From: Candidatus Leptofilum gracile
Lineage (GTDB): Bacteria > Chloroflexota > Anaerolineae > Promineifilales > Promineifilaceae
DNA length: 64,000 nucleotides
Reading direction: 5' to 3'
Assembly: GCA_016713825.1 (NCBI GenBank)
Contig: JADJOJ010000006.1
Span: forward strand, 124,001-188,000
Shown: positions 36,917-44,453 of the stretch, piece by piece
How positions within the stretch are numbered: the first letter of the stretch is position 1
Layout: each line of letters starts with the position of its first letter
Program-made: the position numbers and the translations under genes
The notes under the pieces: generated by a model
Database searches by the model: none
Seen by the model: only the letters and a program-made list of their open reading frames with translations
What the model was told of the DNA's origin: nothing

Positions 36917-37142
36917 GAGCGAAATGGAAGACGAACTTCGACCAGAGTATGACTTGAAAAAAATGCGCCTCAGAAAAACAGGGGCTAATCGCACCCAGTT
37001 TGGGGGGCAGTTGGTGCAGTTAGCACCAGATGTAGCGGAGTTGTTTCCCGATTCTGAGGCCGTGAATGAGGCGCTGCGGTTCTTAATTCGTGTTACTCGC
37101 GAAAATAAATTTTCCCAGCCTGATCCGAGTACAACCGATTAA
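36903..37142 (+). CDS. BrnA-like antitoxin
   Basis: Antitoxin partner of the preceding BrnT toxin, 79 residues from ATG 36903 (MKKAKSEMEDELRPEYDLKK). The MRLRKTGANR stretch and a C-terminal ribbon-helix-helix-like end (DSEAVNEALRFLIRVTREN) fit the antitoxins paired with BrnT. It overlaps the toxin by 14 bp. A start at 36867 is possible but would overlap more. It probably represses its own operon through the C-terminal DNA-binding part. Confidence 0.8.
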   Translation: MKKAKSEMEDELRPEYDLKKMRLRKTGANRTQFGGQLVQLAPDVAELFPDSEAVNEALRFLIRVTRENKFSQPDPSTTD

Positions 37143-37166
37143 TAGTGTCTCATCCAAACCCACTTT

Positions 37167-37277
37167 ATGGCTAAAAAACAAACGCCAAACATTTTAACAC
37201 TGGCGGATCAGGTGCAGGTGATAGTGGCTGAATGGCAGTCGCGCAATGAGCCGGTGCTGTGGCGAAACGGCCGTTAA
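37167..37277 (+). pseudogene. duplicated, internally deleted 5' fragment of elp3
   Basis: A 36-codon mini-frame beginning MAKKQTPNILTLADQVQVIV and ending EPVLWRNGR. Its DNA repeats the start of the elp3 gene (from 38901): CAGGTGCAGGTGA.AGTGGCTGA.TGGCAGTCGCGCAATGAGCC (dots are differences; shown to indicate the match) and then the stretch up to AAACGGCCGTTAAC with roughly 56 bp removed. The rest of elp3 is missing. It is a relic of a local duplication 1.7 kb upstream of the full gene. Confidence 0.75.
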
Positions 37278-37392
37278 CATTTGCGAGTCTGCTTATAGAC
37301 AACCAAAGCCAGTGTGGATTAGTTGTGGATAAGTGCCCACAAATCCAGCAAATGCTGTGAATAAATCTGTAAAAACCGCGTAATTCCCCCCA

Positions 37393-37421
37393 TTGATCGA
37401 ATAGAACGTGCGTGCTAAAAT
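37393..37421 (+). promoter_or_regulatory. sigma-70-type promoter of the AraC gene
   Basis: TTGATC (37393-37398) and TAAAAT (37416-37421) are separated by 17 bp and lie 46 bp before the start codon at 37467. Both match the consensus well. Apart from the elp3 relic nothing else is seen in this 320-bp gap. Confidence 0.6.
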
Positions 37422-37466
37422 CTGGTGGTGTTTTGCCCTACTCGCTGAGCTGTAAAAGGATCCACC

Positions 37467-38144
37467 ATGACCATCGTTTTTGAGCAGCGCGCTTCAGATT
37501 CGCCTTATATTGAATCTGTCACCCAAGGGTATACGGTGAGTAACGGCCGTACCACCCGCCCCGCCGAATATTGTTGGCACATGGTCTTTGTCAAAGAGCA
37601 GGGCAGCTTTCACCCCATCATCGCCGGGCCCTTTACCTCAGCTGGCGACGTTTCCTGGTCAAAAAACGCAGAAATACTCTGGCTCAAATTTAAGCCAGGC
37701 GTTTTTATGCCGCACTTGCCCTTCAATCACTTGATCAACAGCGAGCTGGCGCTGCCAGAAGCAACCGGCCAATCGTTTTGGCTCAAAAGTGCCGCCTGGG
37801 CATCGCCCACTTTCGACAATGCCGAAGTTTTTGTCAACAGGCTGATAAAGGATGAAGTTTTGGTCCAAGACTCCGTGGTGAGCGCCGTCCTGCAAGGCCA
37901 GCCACACGACATGGCGTCACGGACCGTCCGCCATCGTTTTCAGCGCGCTACGGGGCAGACGCAAAAGCAAATTCAACAAGCCATGCGGGCCTTGCAAGCC
38001 TCATCCCTGTTGGAAAATGGCACTTCAATTCTGGATACCGCCTACAAACTTGGCTACACGGATCAATCCCACCTGACTCACGCACTCAAACTGTTTGTTG
38101 GTTACACGCCAGGCCAGCTCACCCCTCAGAAAAATCCTGCATAA
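37467..38144 (+). CDS. AraC-family transcriptional regulator
   Basis: Protein of 225 residues. The C-terminal helix-turn-helix pair includes ASRTVRHRFQRATGQTQKQI and ILDTAYKLGYTDQSHLTHAL, with the typical GYTPGQL end. The N-terminal domain (about 1-140, with GPFTSAGDVSWSKNAEILWL in part) resembles a small cupin-like sensor. The VOC protein gene follows 125 bp downstream on the same strand and may be its target. AAGG precedes ATG 37467. Confidence 0.87.
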   Translation: MTIVFEQRASDSPYIESVTQGYTVSNGRTTRPAEYCWHMVFVKEQGSFHPIIAGPFTSAGDVSWSKNAEILWLKFKPGVFMPHLPFNHLINSELALPEATGQSFWLKSAAWASPTFDNAEVFVNRLIKDEVLVQDSVVSAVLQGQPHDMASRTVRHRFQRATGQTQKQIQQAMRALQASSLLENGTSILDTAYKLGYTDQSHLTHALKLFVGYTPGQLTPQKNPA

Positions 38145-38269
38145 CTTTGCCATTTTTTACAAGACAACAGCCCTGGCTGCGGTTTACAATGCAAAGGTAA
38201 TTCCCAAACGGATTGTGTGGTTTAAAACTCGCGACCACAAATCCACCAACAAAAAATTGGAGAGTAAAC

Positions 38270-38731
38270 ATGTCAAAAGTAACCCCCTTCCTAATGTTCA
38301 ACGATCAGCTTGAGGCGGCCATCGAATTTTACACGGCCACGTTCCCTGACTCAGAAATCAAGAATGTTGCCCGCAATGGCAGCGATGGCCCCGTTATGTC
38401 TGCCGAATTTGTTGTTGGCGGGCAAAAGTTTATGGGCTACAACGGCGGCTCTTACTTTACATTTACCGAAGGGTTCTCGCTTTACGTTGATTGCGCAGAC
38501 CAGGCAGAAGTGGATGAATATTGGGAGAAGCTGGTTGCGGCTGGGGCAACCCCAACGCAGTGTGGCTGGATTACCGATCCGTTTGGCCTATCCTGGCAAA
38601 TCGTACCGCGACGCTTCATGGAACTCATCGCTGATGATAACCCTGCAAAGGTTCAGGCGGTGATGGCTGCCATGCTGGATATGATCAAGCTAGATGTCCC
38701 AGCGTTGGAGAAAGCGTATGAGGAGGCGTAG
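38270..38731 (+). CDS. VOC/PhnB-type glyoxalase-fold protein
   Basis: Protein of 153 residues of the PhnB-like (3-demethylubiquinone-9 3-methyltransferase-annotated) VOC family. The motifs are VTPFLMFNDQLEAAIEFYTATFPDSEI, FVVGGQKFMGYNGG and QCGWITDPFGLSWQIVPRRF (each quoted in part). The methyltransferase name is historical; the activity is not known. ATG 38270 is preferred with GGAGAG upstream. It follows the AraC regulator, suggesting a regulated small stress or metabolic function. Confidence 0.85.
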   Translation: MSKVTPFLMFNDQLEAAIEFYTATFPDSEIKNVARNGSDGPVMSAEFVVGGQKFMGYNGGSYFTFTEGFSLYVDCADQAEVDEYWEKLVAAGATPTQCGWITDPFGLSWQIVPRRFMELIADDNPAKVQAVMAAMLDMIKLDVPALEKAYEEA

Positions 38732-38900
38732 CCAAAACCAGTTGACAGTTTAAAAATCCGCCGCCTCACCGTATCTTGCCAGGGAGTAAATCTGACGCCA
38801 AGATGAGCGGCAATGACCGCAATCGTGGACCTTGTTATAATGTGAGCAGATTTGCGGAAACGGCCGTATCAACAACGCGCCCTGGTTTGAGTGATTTTGT

Positions 38901-40589
38901 ATGAGTCGGAAATCGGATAAACACATTTTAATCCCACCGGAGCAGGTGCAGGTGAAAGTGGCTGAGTGGCAGTCGCGCAATGAGCCTGTGCTGTTGGCGG
39001 CGGGGCAAGAGCCGATGTTTTTGGAATTGGTGAATGAGCTGGTGGGGAAACGGCCGTTAACCTCCAAAAAATACCAGCACACCATGCGCGAATATGCCCG
39101 CCGCGGCCTGCCCTGGCTCTCCAAAAGCAATGTCATCCGCCTGTACGAAGAGCTGTGCGCGGCCGGTTGGGCCGACTTCGACCCCGACGTGCGCACCCAC
39201 CTGCAAATGAAACCAATTCGCAGCCAGGCGGGCGTGACCGTCGTGACGGTGCTCACCAAGCCGTACCCCTGCCCCGGCAAATGCATCTTTTGCCCCACCG
39301 ACGTGCGCATGCCCAAAAGCTACCTGCACGACGAACCCGGTGCCCAACGCGCCGAGCGTCACGGCTTTGATCCGTATGCCCAAACGGCCGCTCGCATCCG
39401 CGCCCTGGAGCAAATTGGCCACCCCGCCGAAAAGATCGAGCTGCTCATTTTGGGCGGCACCTGGTCCAGCTACCGCCGCGACTACCAGGAATGGTTTGTG
39501 CAGCGCTGCCTGGACGCCATGAACGGCGAAGATTCGGCAACGCTGGTGGAAGCGCAGCAGAAAAACGCCATCGGGCCGCGCCGCAACGTGGGGCTGGTGG
39601 TGGAAACCCGCCAGGATCATGTGGATGTGGACGAGCTGCGCTGGCTGCGCTACCTGGGCGTGACCAAGGTGCAGGTGGGCATCCAAAGTTTGGACGAGCA
39701 GGTTTTGGCCATCAACAATCGCGGCCACGACGTGCAAAGCACCCGCGACGCCTTCCGCCTGCTGCGGCTAGCGGGTTTTAAGATTCACGGCCACTGGATG
39801 GCCAATCTGCTGGGGGCGACGCCGGAAAGTGATGTGGCGGATTTTGGCAAGATTTGGGAGGATACGGCCGTACGCCCCGATGAACTCAAAGTGTACCCCT
39901 GCATGTTGGTCGAAAACGCTGAACTTTATGAATACTGGCAGCGTGGCGAATACCAGCCTTACGACGAAGAAACGCTCACCGAACTGCTGGTCGCCTGCAA
40001 GGTGCAGGTGCCGCGCTATGTCCGGCTCAACCGCGTCATCCGCGACTTCCCCACCACCAACGTGGTGGCAGGCAACAAAAAAGCCAACCTGCGCCAGATT
40101 GCCCTGAATCGCCTGGCGGAGCGGGGCTTGCAATGCAACTGCATCCGCTGCCGCGAAGTGCGCCGCGATAAAGTACAGCGCCAAGATGTGGAACTGCGCA
40201 TCGAAACGTACGAAACAGACGCCACGACGGAACATTTCTTGAGTTTTGAAACAGACGATGACAAGCTGGCGGGCTTCCTGCGGCTGTCGCTGCCGCACAA
40301 AGATGCGCCCCATCCGCTGCCTGAGCTGGAAAACCACGCCATGATCCGCGAGGTGCACGTGTACGGCCCGGCGCTCAACCTGGGCGAAGGCAGCAGCGGC
40401 GAGGCGCAGCACATGGGCTTGGGGACGGAGCTAATCCAGAAGGCGAAGGCGATGGCGCGGGCGGCGGGTTACGGCAAAATCGCCGTCATCAGCGCCATTG
40501 GCACGCGGGAGTATTACGCCAGGCACCACAACTTCCAGATGGACGGCCTGTACATGACGGCCGATTTAATGGTAAATGGTGAATTGTAA
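38901..40589 (+). CDS. elp3: Elp3: tRNA U34 carboxymethyltransferase
   Basis: Radical SAM plus GNAT enzyme of 562 residues, forming cm5U at tRNA wobble uridine 34 from acetyl-CoA and SAM. The cluster motif PYPCPGKCIFCPTD is near residue 122, HGFDPYAQTAARI and GGTWSSYRRDYQEWF follow, and the C-terminal GNAT part has GEAQHMGLGTELIQKAKAMA. The length and order match bacterial and archaeal single-chain Elp3. A TATAAT box lies at 38836-38841. A shortened copy of its 5' end lies at 37167. It was probably retained in the vertical genome, since it contains ACGGCCGT motifs. Confidence 0.93.
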   Translation: MSRKSDKHILIPPEQVQVKVAEWQSRNEPVLLAAGQEPMFLELVNELVGKRPLTSKKYQHTMREYARRGLPWLSKSNVIRLYEELCAAGWADFDPDVRTHLQMKPIRSQAGVTVVTVLTKPYPCPGKCIFCPTDVRMPKSYLHDEPGAQRAERHGFDPYAQTAARIRALEQIGHPAEKIELLILGGTWSSYRRDYQEWFVQRCLDAMNGEDSATLVEAQQKNAIGPRRNVGLVVETRQDHVDVDELRWLRYLGVTKVQVGIQSLDEQVLAINNRGHDVQSTRDAFRLLRLAGFKIHGHWMANLLGATPESDVADFGKIWEDTAVRPDELKVYPCMLVENAELYEYWQRGEYQPYDEETLTELLVACKVQVPRYVRLNRVIRDFPTTNVVAGNKKANLRQIALNRLAERGLQCNCIRCREVRRDKVQRQDVELRIETYETDATTEHFLSFETDDDKLAGFLRLSLPHKDAPHPLPELENHAMIREVHVYGPALNLGEGSSGEAQHMGLGTELIQKAKAMARAAGYGKIAVISAIGTREYYARHHNFQMDGLYMTADLMVNGEL

Positions 40590-40605
40590 ATTTTTAATGG
40601 TTAAT
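40565..40605. repeat. TTAACCATT word-like repeat after elp3
   Basis: Reverse-complement counterpart of the repeat at 35480-35511; reads ATTAACCATTAAAAATTT then short CACCATTTACCATTAA-like words on the minus strand. It covers the elp3 stop codon at 40589. Confidence 0.55.
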
Positions 40606-40650
40606 TTGCTGCCACACGTTCACCTGCCACTCAGCTAAATCTGCCGCCGC

Positions 40651-40678
40651 TTGTCAGGCAACCGCCAATTGTTATACT
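40651..40678 (+). promoter_or_regulatory. promoter of the fused binding-protein gene
   Basis: TTGTCA (40651-40656) and TATACT (40673-40678) are 16 bp apart. The start codon at 40687 is only 8 bases from the -10 box, so the mRNA would have a leader of about two bases or none. Confidence 0.55.
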
Positions 40679-40686
40679 CCCCCATT

Positions 40687-43086
40687 ATGAAAAGAAACAT
40701 GCTCTTATTGGCCATCTTCCTGCTGCTGGCTGCTTGTGCGCGCGGTGGGGAAGAAACGGCCGTTCCTCCCCAACCTGCCACACCCACCCCAGCCGCCACC
40801 CAAGAAGCGACGCTGCCCACTGATGACGAAAATTTTATTGTCATTGCTACCGATGCCCCGCTGCCACCCTTCACCGAATTTGATCAGTTTGGCGATCTGG
40901 ATGGCTTTGTCAGCCGCCTGATGGAAAACATCGCCGTCGAGGCCAACCTGGATTACGAATTTGTGGTGACCCCCGCCGAAGGCGTGCTGGAAAATATCGC
41001 CGCCAATCCGGGCCGCGACTTCGATGCTGCCATGTCTCGCCTGGTCATTCCGCCGGAGCCGCTGCCCGGCATCGCCTACACCCAGCCCTACCTGGAAGTG
41101 GGGCAGGTGCTGGTGGTGCTGGCCGACGAGAGCCGCTTCAACAGCTACCGCGATTTGCAGCCGGGCATGACCGTTGGCGTGGCCCAAAACAGCGAGGCGG
41201 AGCAGGTCGCCCGCACCGTTGCGGGCGTGAACGAGGCGGATTTACGCAATGGGTATACTACCAGCGTGGAGGCATTGCAGGCGTTGGTGGATGAGTCGTT
41301 AACGGCCGTTATCACCGACAGCTACGTGGCCGATTACTTCAGCCAAACCTACAACGACCAGATCAAGGTGGTGGGCGGCCCCGGACGGGATGGTTGGATC
41401 AGCCAAAAAGCGTACGGCATTGCCGTATCCTCTGCCAATGAGCCGTTGTTAGATCGACTGAATGCGGCCATTACGGCCGTACAAACCGCAGGCAACATAG
41501 ACCGTCTCACCGTCGCCTGGCTGCTCCCCTCCGACACGCTCACCCCCGGTGAACCGCGCGTCGTCGCCTCGCCCAACGACATGGTCATCGGCATCGTCGG
41601 TAGCCCCACGGATCTGGACCCGGCCGCAAGAACGTCTAACCTGACCAGTTGGGAAATCAAGATCAACACCATGAGTGGGCTGTACAGCCTCACCGCCAAC
41701 AACACGCTAGAGCCCATGCTGGCCACCGCCCTGCCCACCATTTCCGCAGACAAATTGGAGTACACCATCACCCTCGTACGCGACCTCAGCTTCCCCGATG
41801 GCAGCGAATTTACGGCCGACGACGTGAAATGGTCAATCGATCGCGCGCGCAGCCTGGGCAACTTCTGGGTCAATAGCTATCTGAAAGACAGCAACGCCGA
41901 CGGCTTTGCCGACGAGGATGCCGTGCAGGTGATCGACGCTTTTACCGTAAAGTTTGTGCTGCAAGAGCCCGATGCCAGCTTCCTGAGCTTGCTGGCCACG
42001 CCGCCCTACTTCCCCATCAGTAACGAATGCTTCAGCGAAGCGCAAGACGACCAAAGCAGCTGCGGCGGCCTCGGCCCGTACACCATCGTTAGCTGGACGC
42101 CAGGGGAGCAGATACGCTTACGGGCCAACCCGGAATGGCCTGGCCGCCCCACCCCTTCTTTTGAGAATATTTTGATCCGGTTTCAGGATGATACGGCCGT
42201 ACTCCGCCGCTCTCTGGAAGAATTTCAATCGATCGATATTGCCTGGACGGGCCTCCCCTACAGCGATTTCACCGCCCTGCAAACCAGCGACAGCAACGGT
42301 GACGGCCAGCCAGACTTCCGCGCCTGGACGGGGCCGGCTGCCTTCAAAAGTTATGTGCTGTTCAACCAGGAGCAGGAACCGTGGGACAATGCCCTGGTAC
42401 GCCGTGCCTTCGCCCTTTCTGTAGACCGCGAGGCATTGGCCAACCAGGTGTTTGGCGGCAGCCGTTTGCCCCTCTTCAGCCCCATCCCCGATGGTGTGCC
42501 CGGTCATCTGCCCATCCTGCCCCAGCGCGATTTGGAGCAGGCGCGCTCGCTGCTGCTGCAAGCCGGGTACAGCGAGGCCACCCCGCTGGAAATTGAACTG
42601 TGGTACGTGAATGACGGCCGTTACAGCAGCGTAGAAGCCGCTTACGCCACTGCTCTGCAAACTCAGCTTCAGGAAACGGCCGTTTTCCAGGTTACCCTCT
42701 CCAGCGCCCCGTTCGACCAGTTCATCGGCCAGGTCAATCAATGCAACCTGCCCGCTTACCTGCTCGGCTGGCCTAGCCCCGGTCGCCCGGTGGATTACCC
42801 AGACCCCGGTGCCTGGACCAACATTTTTGTCGCCAGCAGCACCTTCTGCCCCAATTACGACAGCCCCGCCATGACCGCCTTCCTTCAGGCAGCCGCTGAG
42901 GCCGCCACCCAGGCCGAACGGCTAGCCACCTACGGCGACATCCAGCAGCTGTGGGCGCAAGATTTGCCCACGCTAGACCTGCTGCAAGAGCCGCGTATTG
43001 CCATCTCGCTAAGCAACGTCAACAATATTCAAATTGATGTGATGGGGCTAATGCACTACGAACTGCTCACCAAAGGCGGGGAATAA
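40687..43086 (+). CDS. lipoprotein fusing SBP_bac_3 and SBP_bac_5 solute-binding domains
   Basis: Lipoprotein of 799 residues with signal MKRNMLLLAIFLLLAAC (lipobox LAAC). Residues about 40-280 are an amino-acid-type binding domain (FIVIATDAPLPPFTEFDQFG, AVITDSYVADYF). Residues about 295-790 are an oligopeptide-type SBP_bac_5 domain (IGIVGSPTDLDPA, FPDGSEFTADDVKWSIDRA, VRRAFALSVDREALANQVFGG). Two different binding-protein families are seldom joined. No permease genes are adjacent. It may feed two transporters or act as a ligand sensor. ATG 40687 is supported by the signal peptide and promoter. Confidence 0.88.
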   Translation: MKRNMLLLAIFLLLAACARGGEETAVPPQPATPTPAATQEATLPTDDENFIVIATDAPLPPFTEFDQFGDLDGFVSRLMENIAVEANLDYEFVVTPAEGVLENIAANPGRDFDAAMSRLVIPPEPLPGIAYTQPYLEVGQVLVVLADESRFNSYRDLQPGMTVGVAQNSEAEQVARTVAGVNEADLRNGYTTSVEALQALVDESLTAVITDSYVADYFSQTYNDQIKVVGGPGRDGWISQKAYGIAVSSANEPLLDRLNAAITAVQTAGNIDRLTVAWLLPSDTLTPGEPRVVASPNDMVIGIVGSPTDLDPAARTSNLTSWEIKINTMSGLYSLTANNTLEPMLATALPTISADKLEYTITLVRDLSFPDGSEFTADDVKWSIDRARSLGNFWVNSYLKDSNADGFADEDAVQVIDAFTVKFVLQEPDASFLSLLATPPYFPISNECFSEAQDDQSSCGGLGPYTIVSWTPGEQIRLRANPEWPGRPTPSFENILIRFQDDTAVLRRSLEEFQSIDIAWTGLPYSDFTALQTSDSNGDGQPDFRAWTGPAAFKSYVLFNQEQEPWDNALVRRAFALSVDREALANQVFGGSRLPLFSPIPDGVPGHLPILPQRDLEQARSLLLQAGYSEATPLEIELWYVNDGRYSSVEAAYATALQTQLQETAVFQVTLSSAPFDQFIGQVNQCNLPAYLLGWPSPGRPVDYPDPGAWTNIFVASSTFCPNYDSPAMTAFLQAAAEAATQAERLATYGDIQQLWAQDLPTLDLLQEPRIAISLSNVNNIQIDVMGLMHYELLTKGGE

Positions 43087-43093
43087 ACAGAGA

Positions 43094-43128
43094 AGTAATT
43101 GGGTAATTACCAAAATTACCCAATTACT
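43094..43128. terminator. 15-bp hairpin after the fused binding protein
   Basis: AGTAATTGGGTAATT (43094-43108) and its exact complement (43114-43128) with a 5-nt loop. Further copies of AATTACCCAATTACTC follow in tandem to 43153, running into the convergent plsY gene's end. Confidence 0.7.
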
Positions 43129-43144
43129 CAAATTACCCAATTAC

Positions 43145-43831
43145 TCAATTACCATTCTTCGCTTCTTGCATACGCTTCAGGCGGCGAGCGCGAGGGCCAA
43201 CGACGCGCTCCGTGCCGTTGAGCAGCCGCTTGATGTTGGGGCGCAGCGCCCAGGCCACAATAGCAAACGCGACCAGTCCACCCACAATGTAAGCCAGCGA
43301 AGCATCGAACGGGGGGACGCCAGCCACGTACAAAATAAAGAACACAATGGCGATTAAAGCGCCCATCGTAAGCGAAGCCACGGATGCCATGCCCAGACCG
43401 AGCAGCATCCCAGACATGACCACGATGGCGATGGGCAGCATGGGCCACCACAGCGCCGTGCCCCAGCCGACGTTGGGGCCAGTACCTGCCCCACCCCGAA
43501 AACCCATAAACACAGACCAGTTGTGCCCGACGACGGACATGACCCCGGCCAAAGCCAATGCCCACGGCAGCAAATCGGCACTGAGTTGGTTAGAGAGCAG
43601 CCAGCGGCTGAGGATGATGCCCAGTGCGCCCTTGCCCACGTCGCTAAATGAGGTGGCCAGGCCCACGCCCAGCCCGGCGGCGCGCAGGGAGTTTGTGCCT
43701 CCGGTACGGCCGCTTCCAATCGTGCGGATATCTTCGCCTTTGACCAAACGCACGTACAGGTAACCAAAGGGGATTGCCCCACACAGGTAGCCGATCAATG
43801 CTGCAACTAAGAAATAAAATAGTGATGTCAT
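43145..43831 (-). CDS. plsY: PlsY: acyl-phosphate glycerol-3-phosphate acyltransferase
   Basis: Membrane acyltransferase of 228 residues that makes lysophosphatidic acid from acyl-phosphate and glycerol-3-phosphate. Motifs are GAIPFGYLYVRLVKGEDIR with GSGRTGGTNSLRAAG (motif 1/2), VGHNWSVFMGFRGGAGTGP (motif 2/3) and a multi-TM profile. The variant SGRTGGTN replaces the usual SGNxGATN. Its substrate is produced by PlsX, encoded at 62891. Ribosome site GGAGAGG lies upstream on the minus strand. Genes are in different operons. Confidence 0.93.
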   Translation of the reverse strand: MTSLFYFLVAALIGYLCGAIPFGYLYVRLVKGEDIRTIGSGRTGGTNSLRAAGLGVGLATSFSDVGKGALGIILSRWLLSNQLSADLLPWALALAGVMSVVGHNWSVFMGFRGGAGTGPNVGWGTALWWPMLPIAIVVMSGMLLGLGMASVASLTMGALIAIVFFILYVAGVPPFDASLAYIVGGLVAFAIVAWALRPNIKRLLNGTERVVGPRARRLKRMQEAKNGN

Positions 43832-43958
43832 TTGTTAGGTTCCTCTCCGATTTGTGCTGCTGGCTGCGAAAACTTTGTTCATGGGGAAGCTGGGTTATGC
43901 CAGACAGTGGTTTTTAGTTTTCAGCAAGCCAGGAAATGCCAACCTATTAAACACGGTT

Positions 43959-44363
43959 TTAAGCAGATGGTTGCACAACCTTTATCTTTTTTTCAGTAAC
44001 TGTGGGTCCTGTTATGTGAAAAAGGCGCAGCACGGGGGCTGTTTGCTCCGCCAGGGAGACGATGAGGGTGAGCGCTTCTGGATAGGTGGCTTGCTGGATG
44101 TCGGTGCGCGATGGGGTTTCGGGGCCGTGGGGGTGGGAGTGGTAGATGGCCAGCAGCTGCCAGTCGTTGGCTTCTAGCTCCAGCATCGCCTGAATTTGCT
44201 GCTGGGGATTCATTTTGAAGGCGGTGGGGCTGTGCAGGCTGTTTTCGATGGGGTAAACGGCCGTTACCCGCCCCGCATCATCCCCAGCCACCAGCCCACA
44301 CCCTTCCTCTGGATAGCACGTTTGCAGATGGTTGATGATTTGGTTGAGAAACGCCTGTGTCAT
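43959..44363 (-). CDS. JAMM/Mov34-type metalloprotease
   Basis: Protein of 134 residues of the Mov34/MPN/PAD-1 superfamily. The active-site order is visible: Glu in YPEEGCGLVAG, then HSHPHGPETPSRTD, which is the HxHPxxxxxxSxxD zinc motif. These bacterial JAMM proteases often remove C-terminal tags or act on ubiquitin-like carriers such as in sulphur-carrier processing. No ThiS/MoaD-like gene is adjacent here. Start 44363 (ATG ACA CAG) is preferred; ATG 44372 is also in frame. A REP-like repeat lies immediately upstream. Confidence 0.9.
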   Translation of the reverse strand: MTQAFLNQIINHLQTCYPEEGCGLVAGDDAGRVTAVYPIENSLHSPTAFKMNPQQQIQAMLELEANDWQLLAIYHSHPHGPETPSRTDIQQATYPEALTLIVSLAEQTAPVLRLFHITGPTVTEKKIKVVQPSA

Positions 44364-44381
44364 TAAAACCATATTTATGAG

Positions 44382-44446
44382 AAGTGCCAGGCACGGGGCG
44401 CGCGTTCTCGGCTAGCCAAAGTCTTCCCGCCCCGTGCCTGGCACTT
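44382..44446. repeat. 65-bp REP-like palindrome, copy B
   Basis: Arms 44382-44400 and 44428-44446 are identical to those of copy A at 751-815, and the spacing is the same. The 27-nt centre differs at 9 positions but keeps AGCCAAAG. It lies between the JAMM gene and the end of the aspartase/fumarase gene. Confidence 0.85.
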
Positions 44447-44453
44447 GGCCAGA

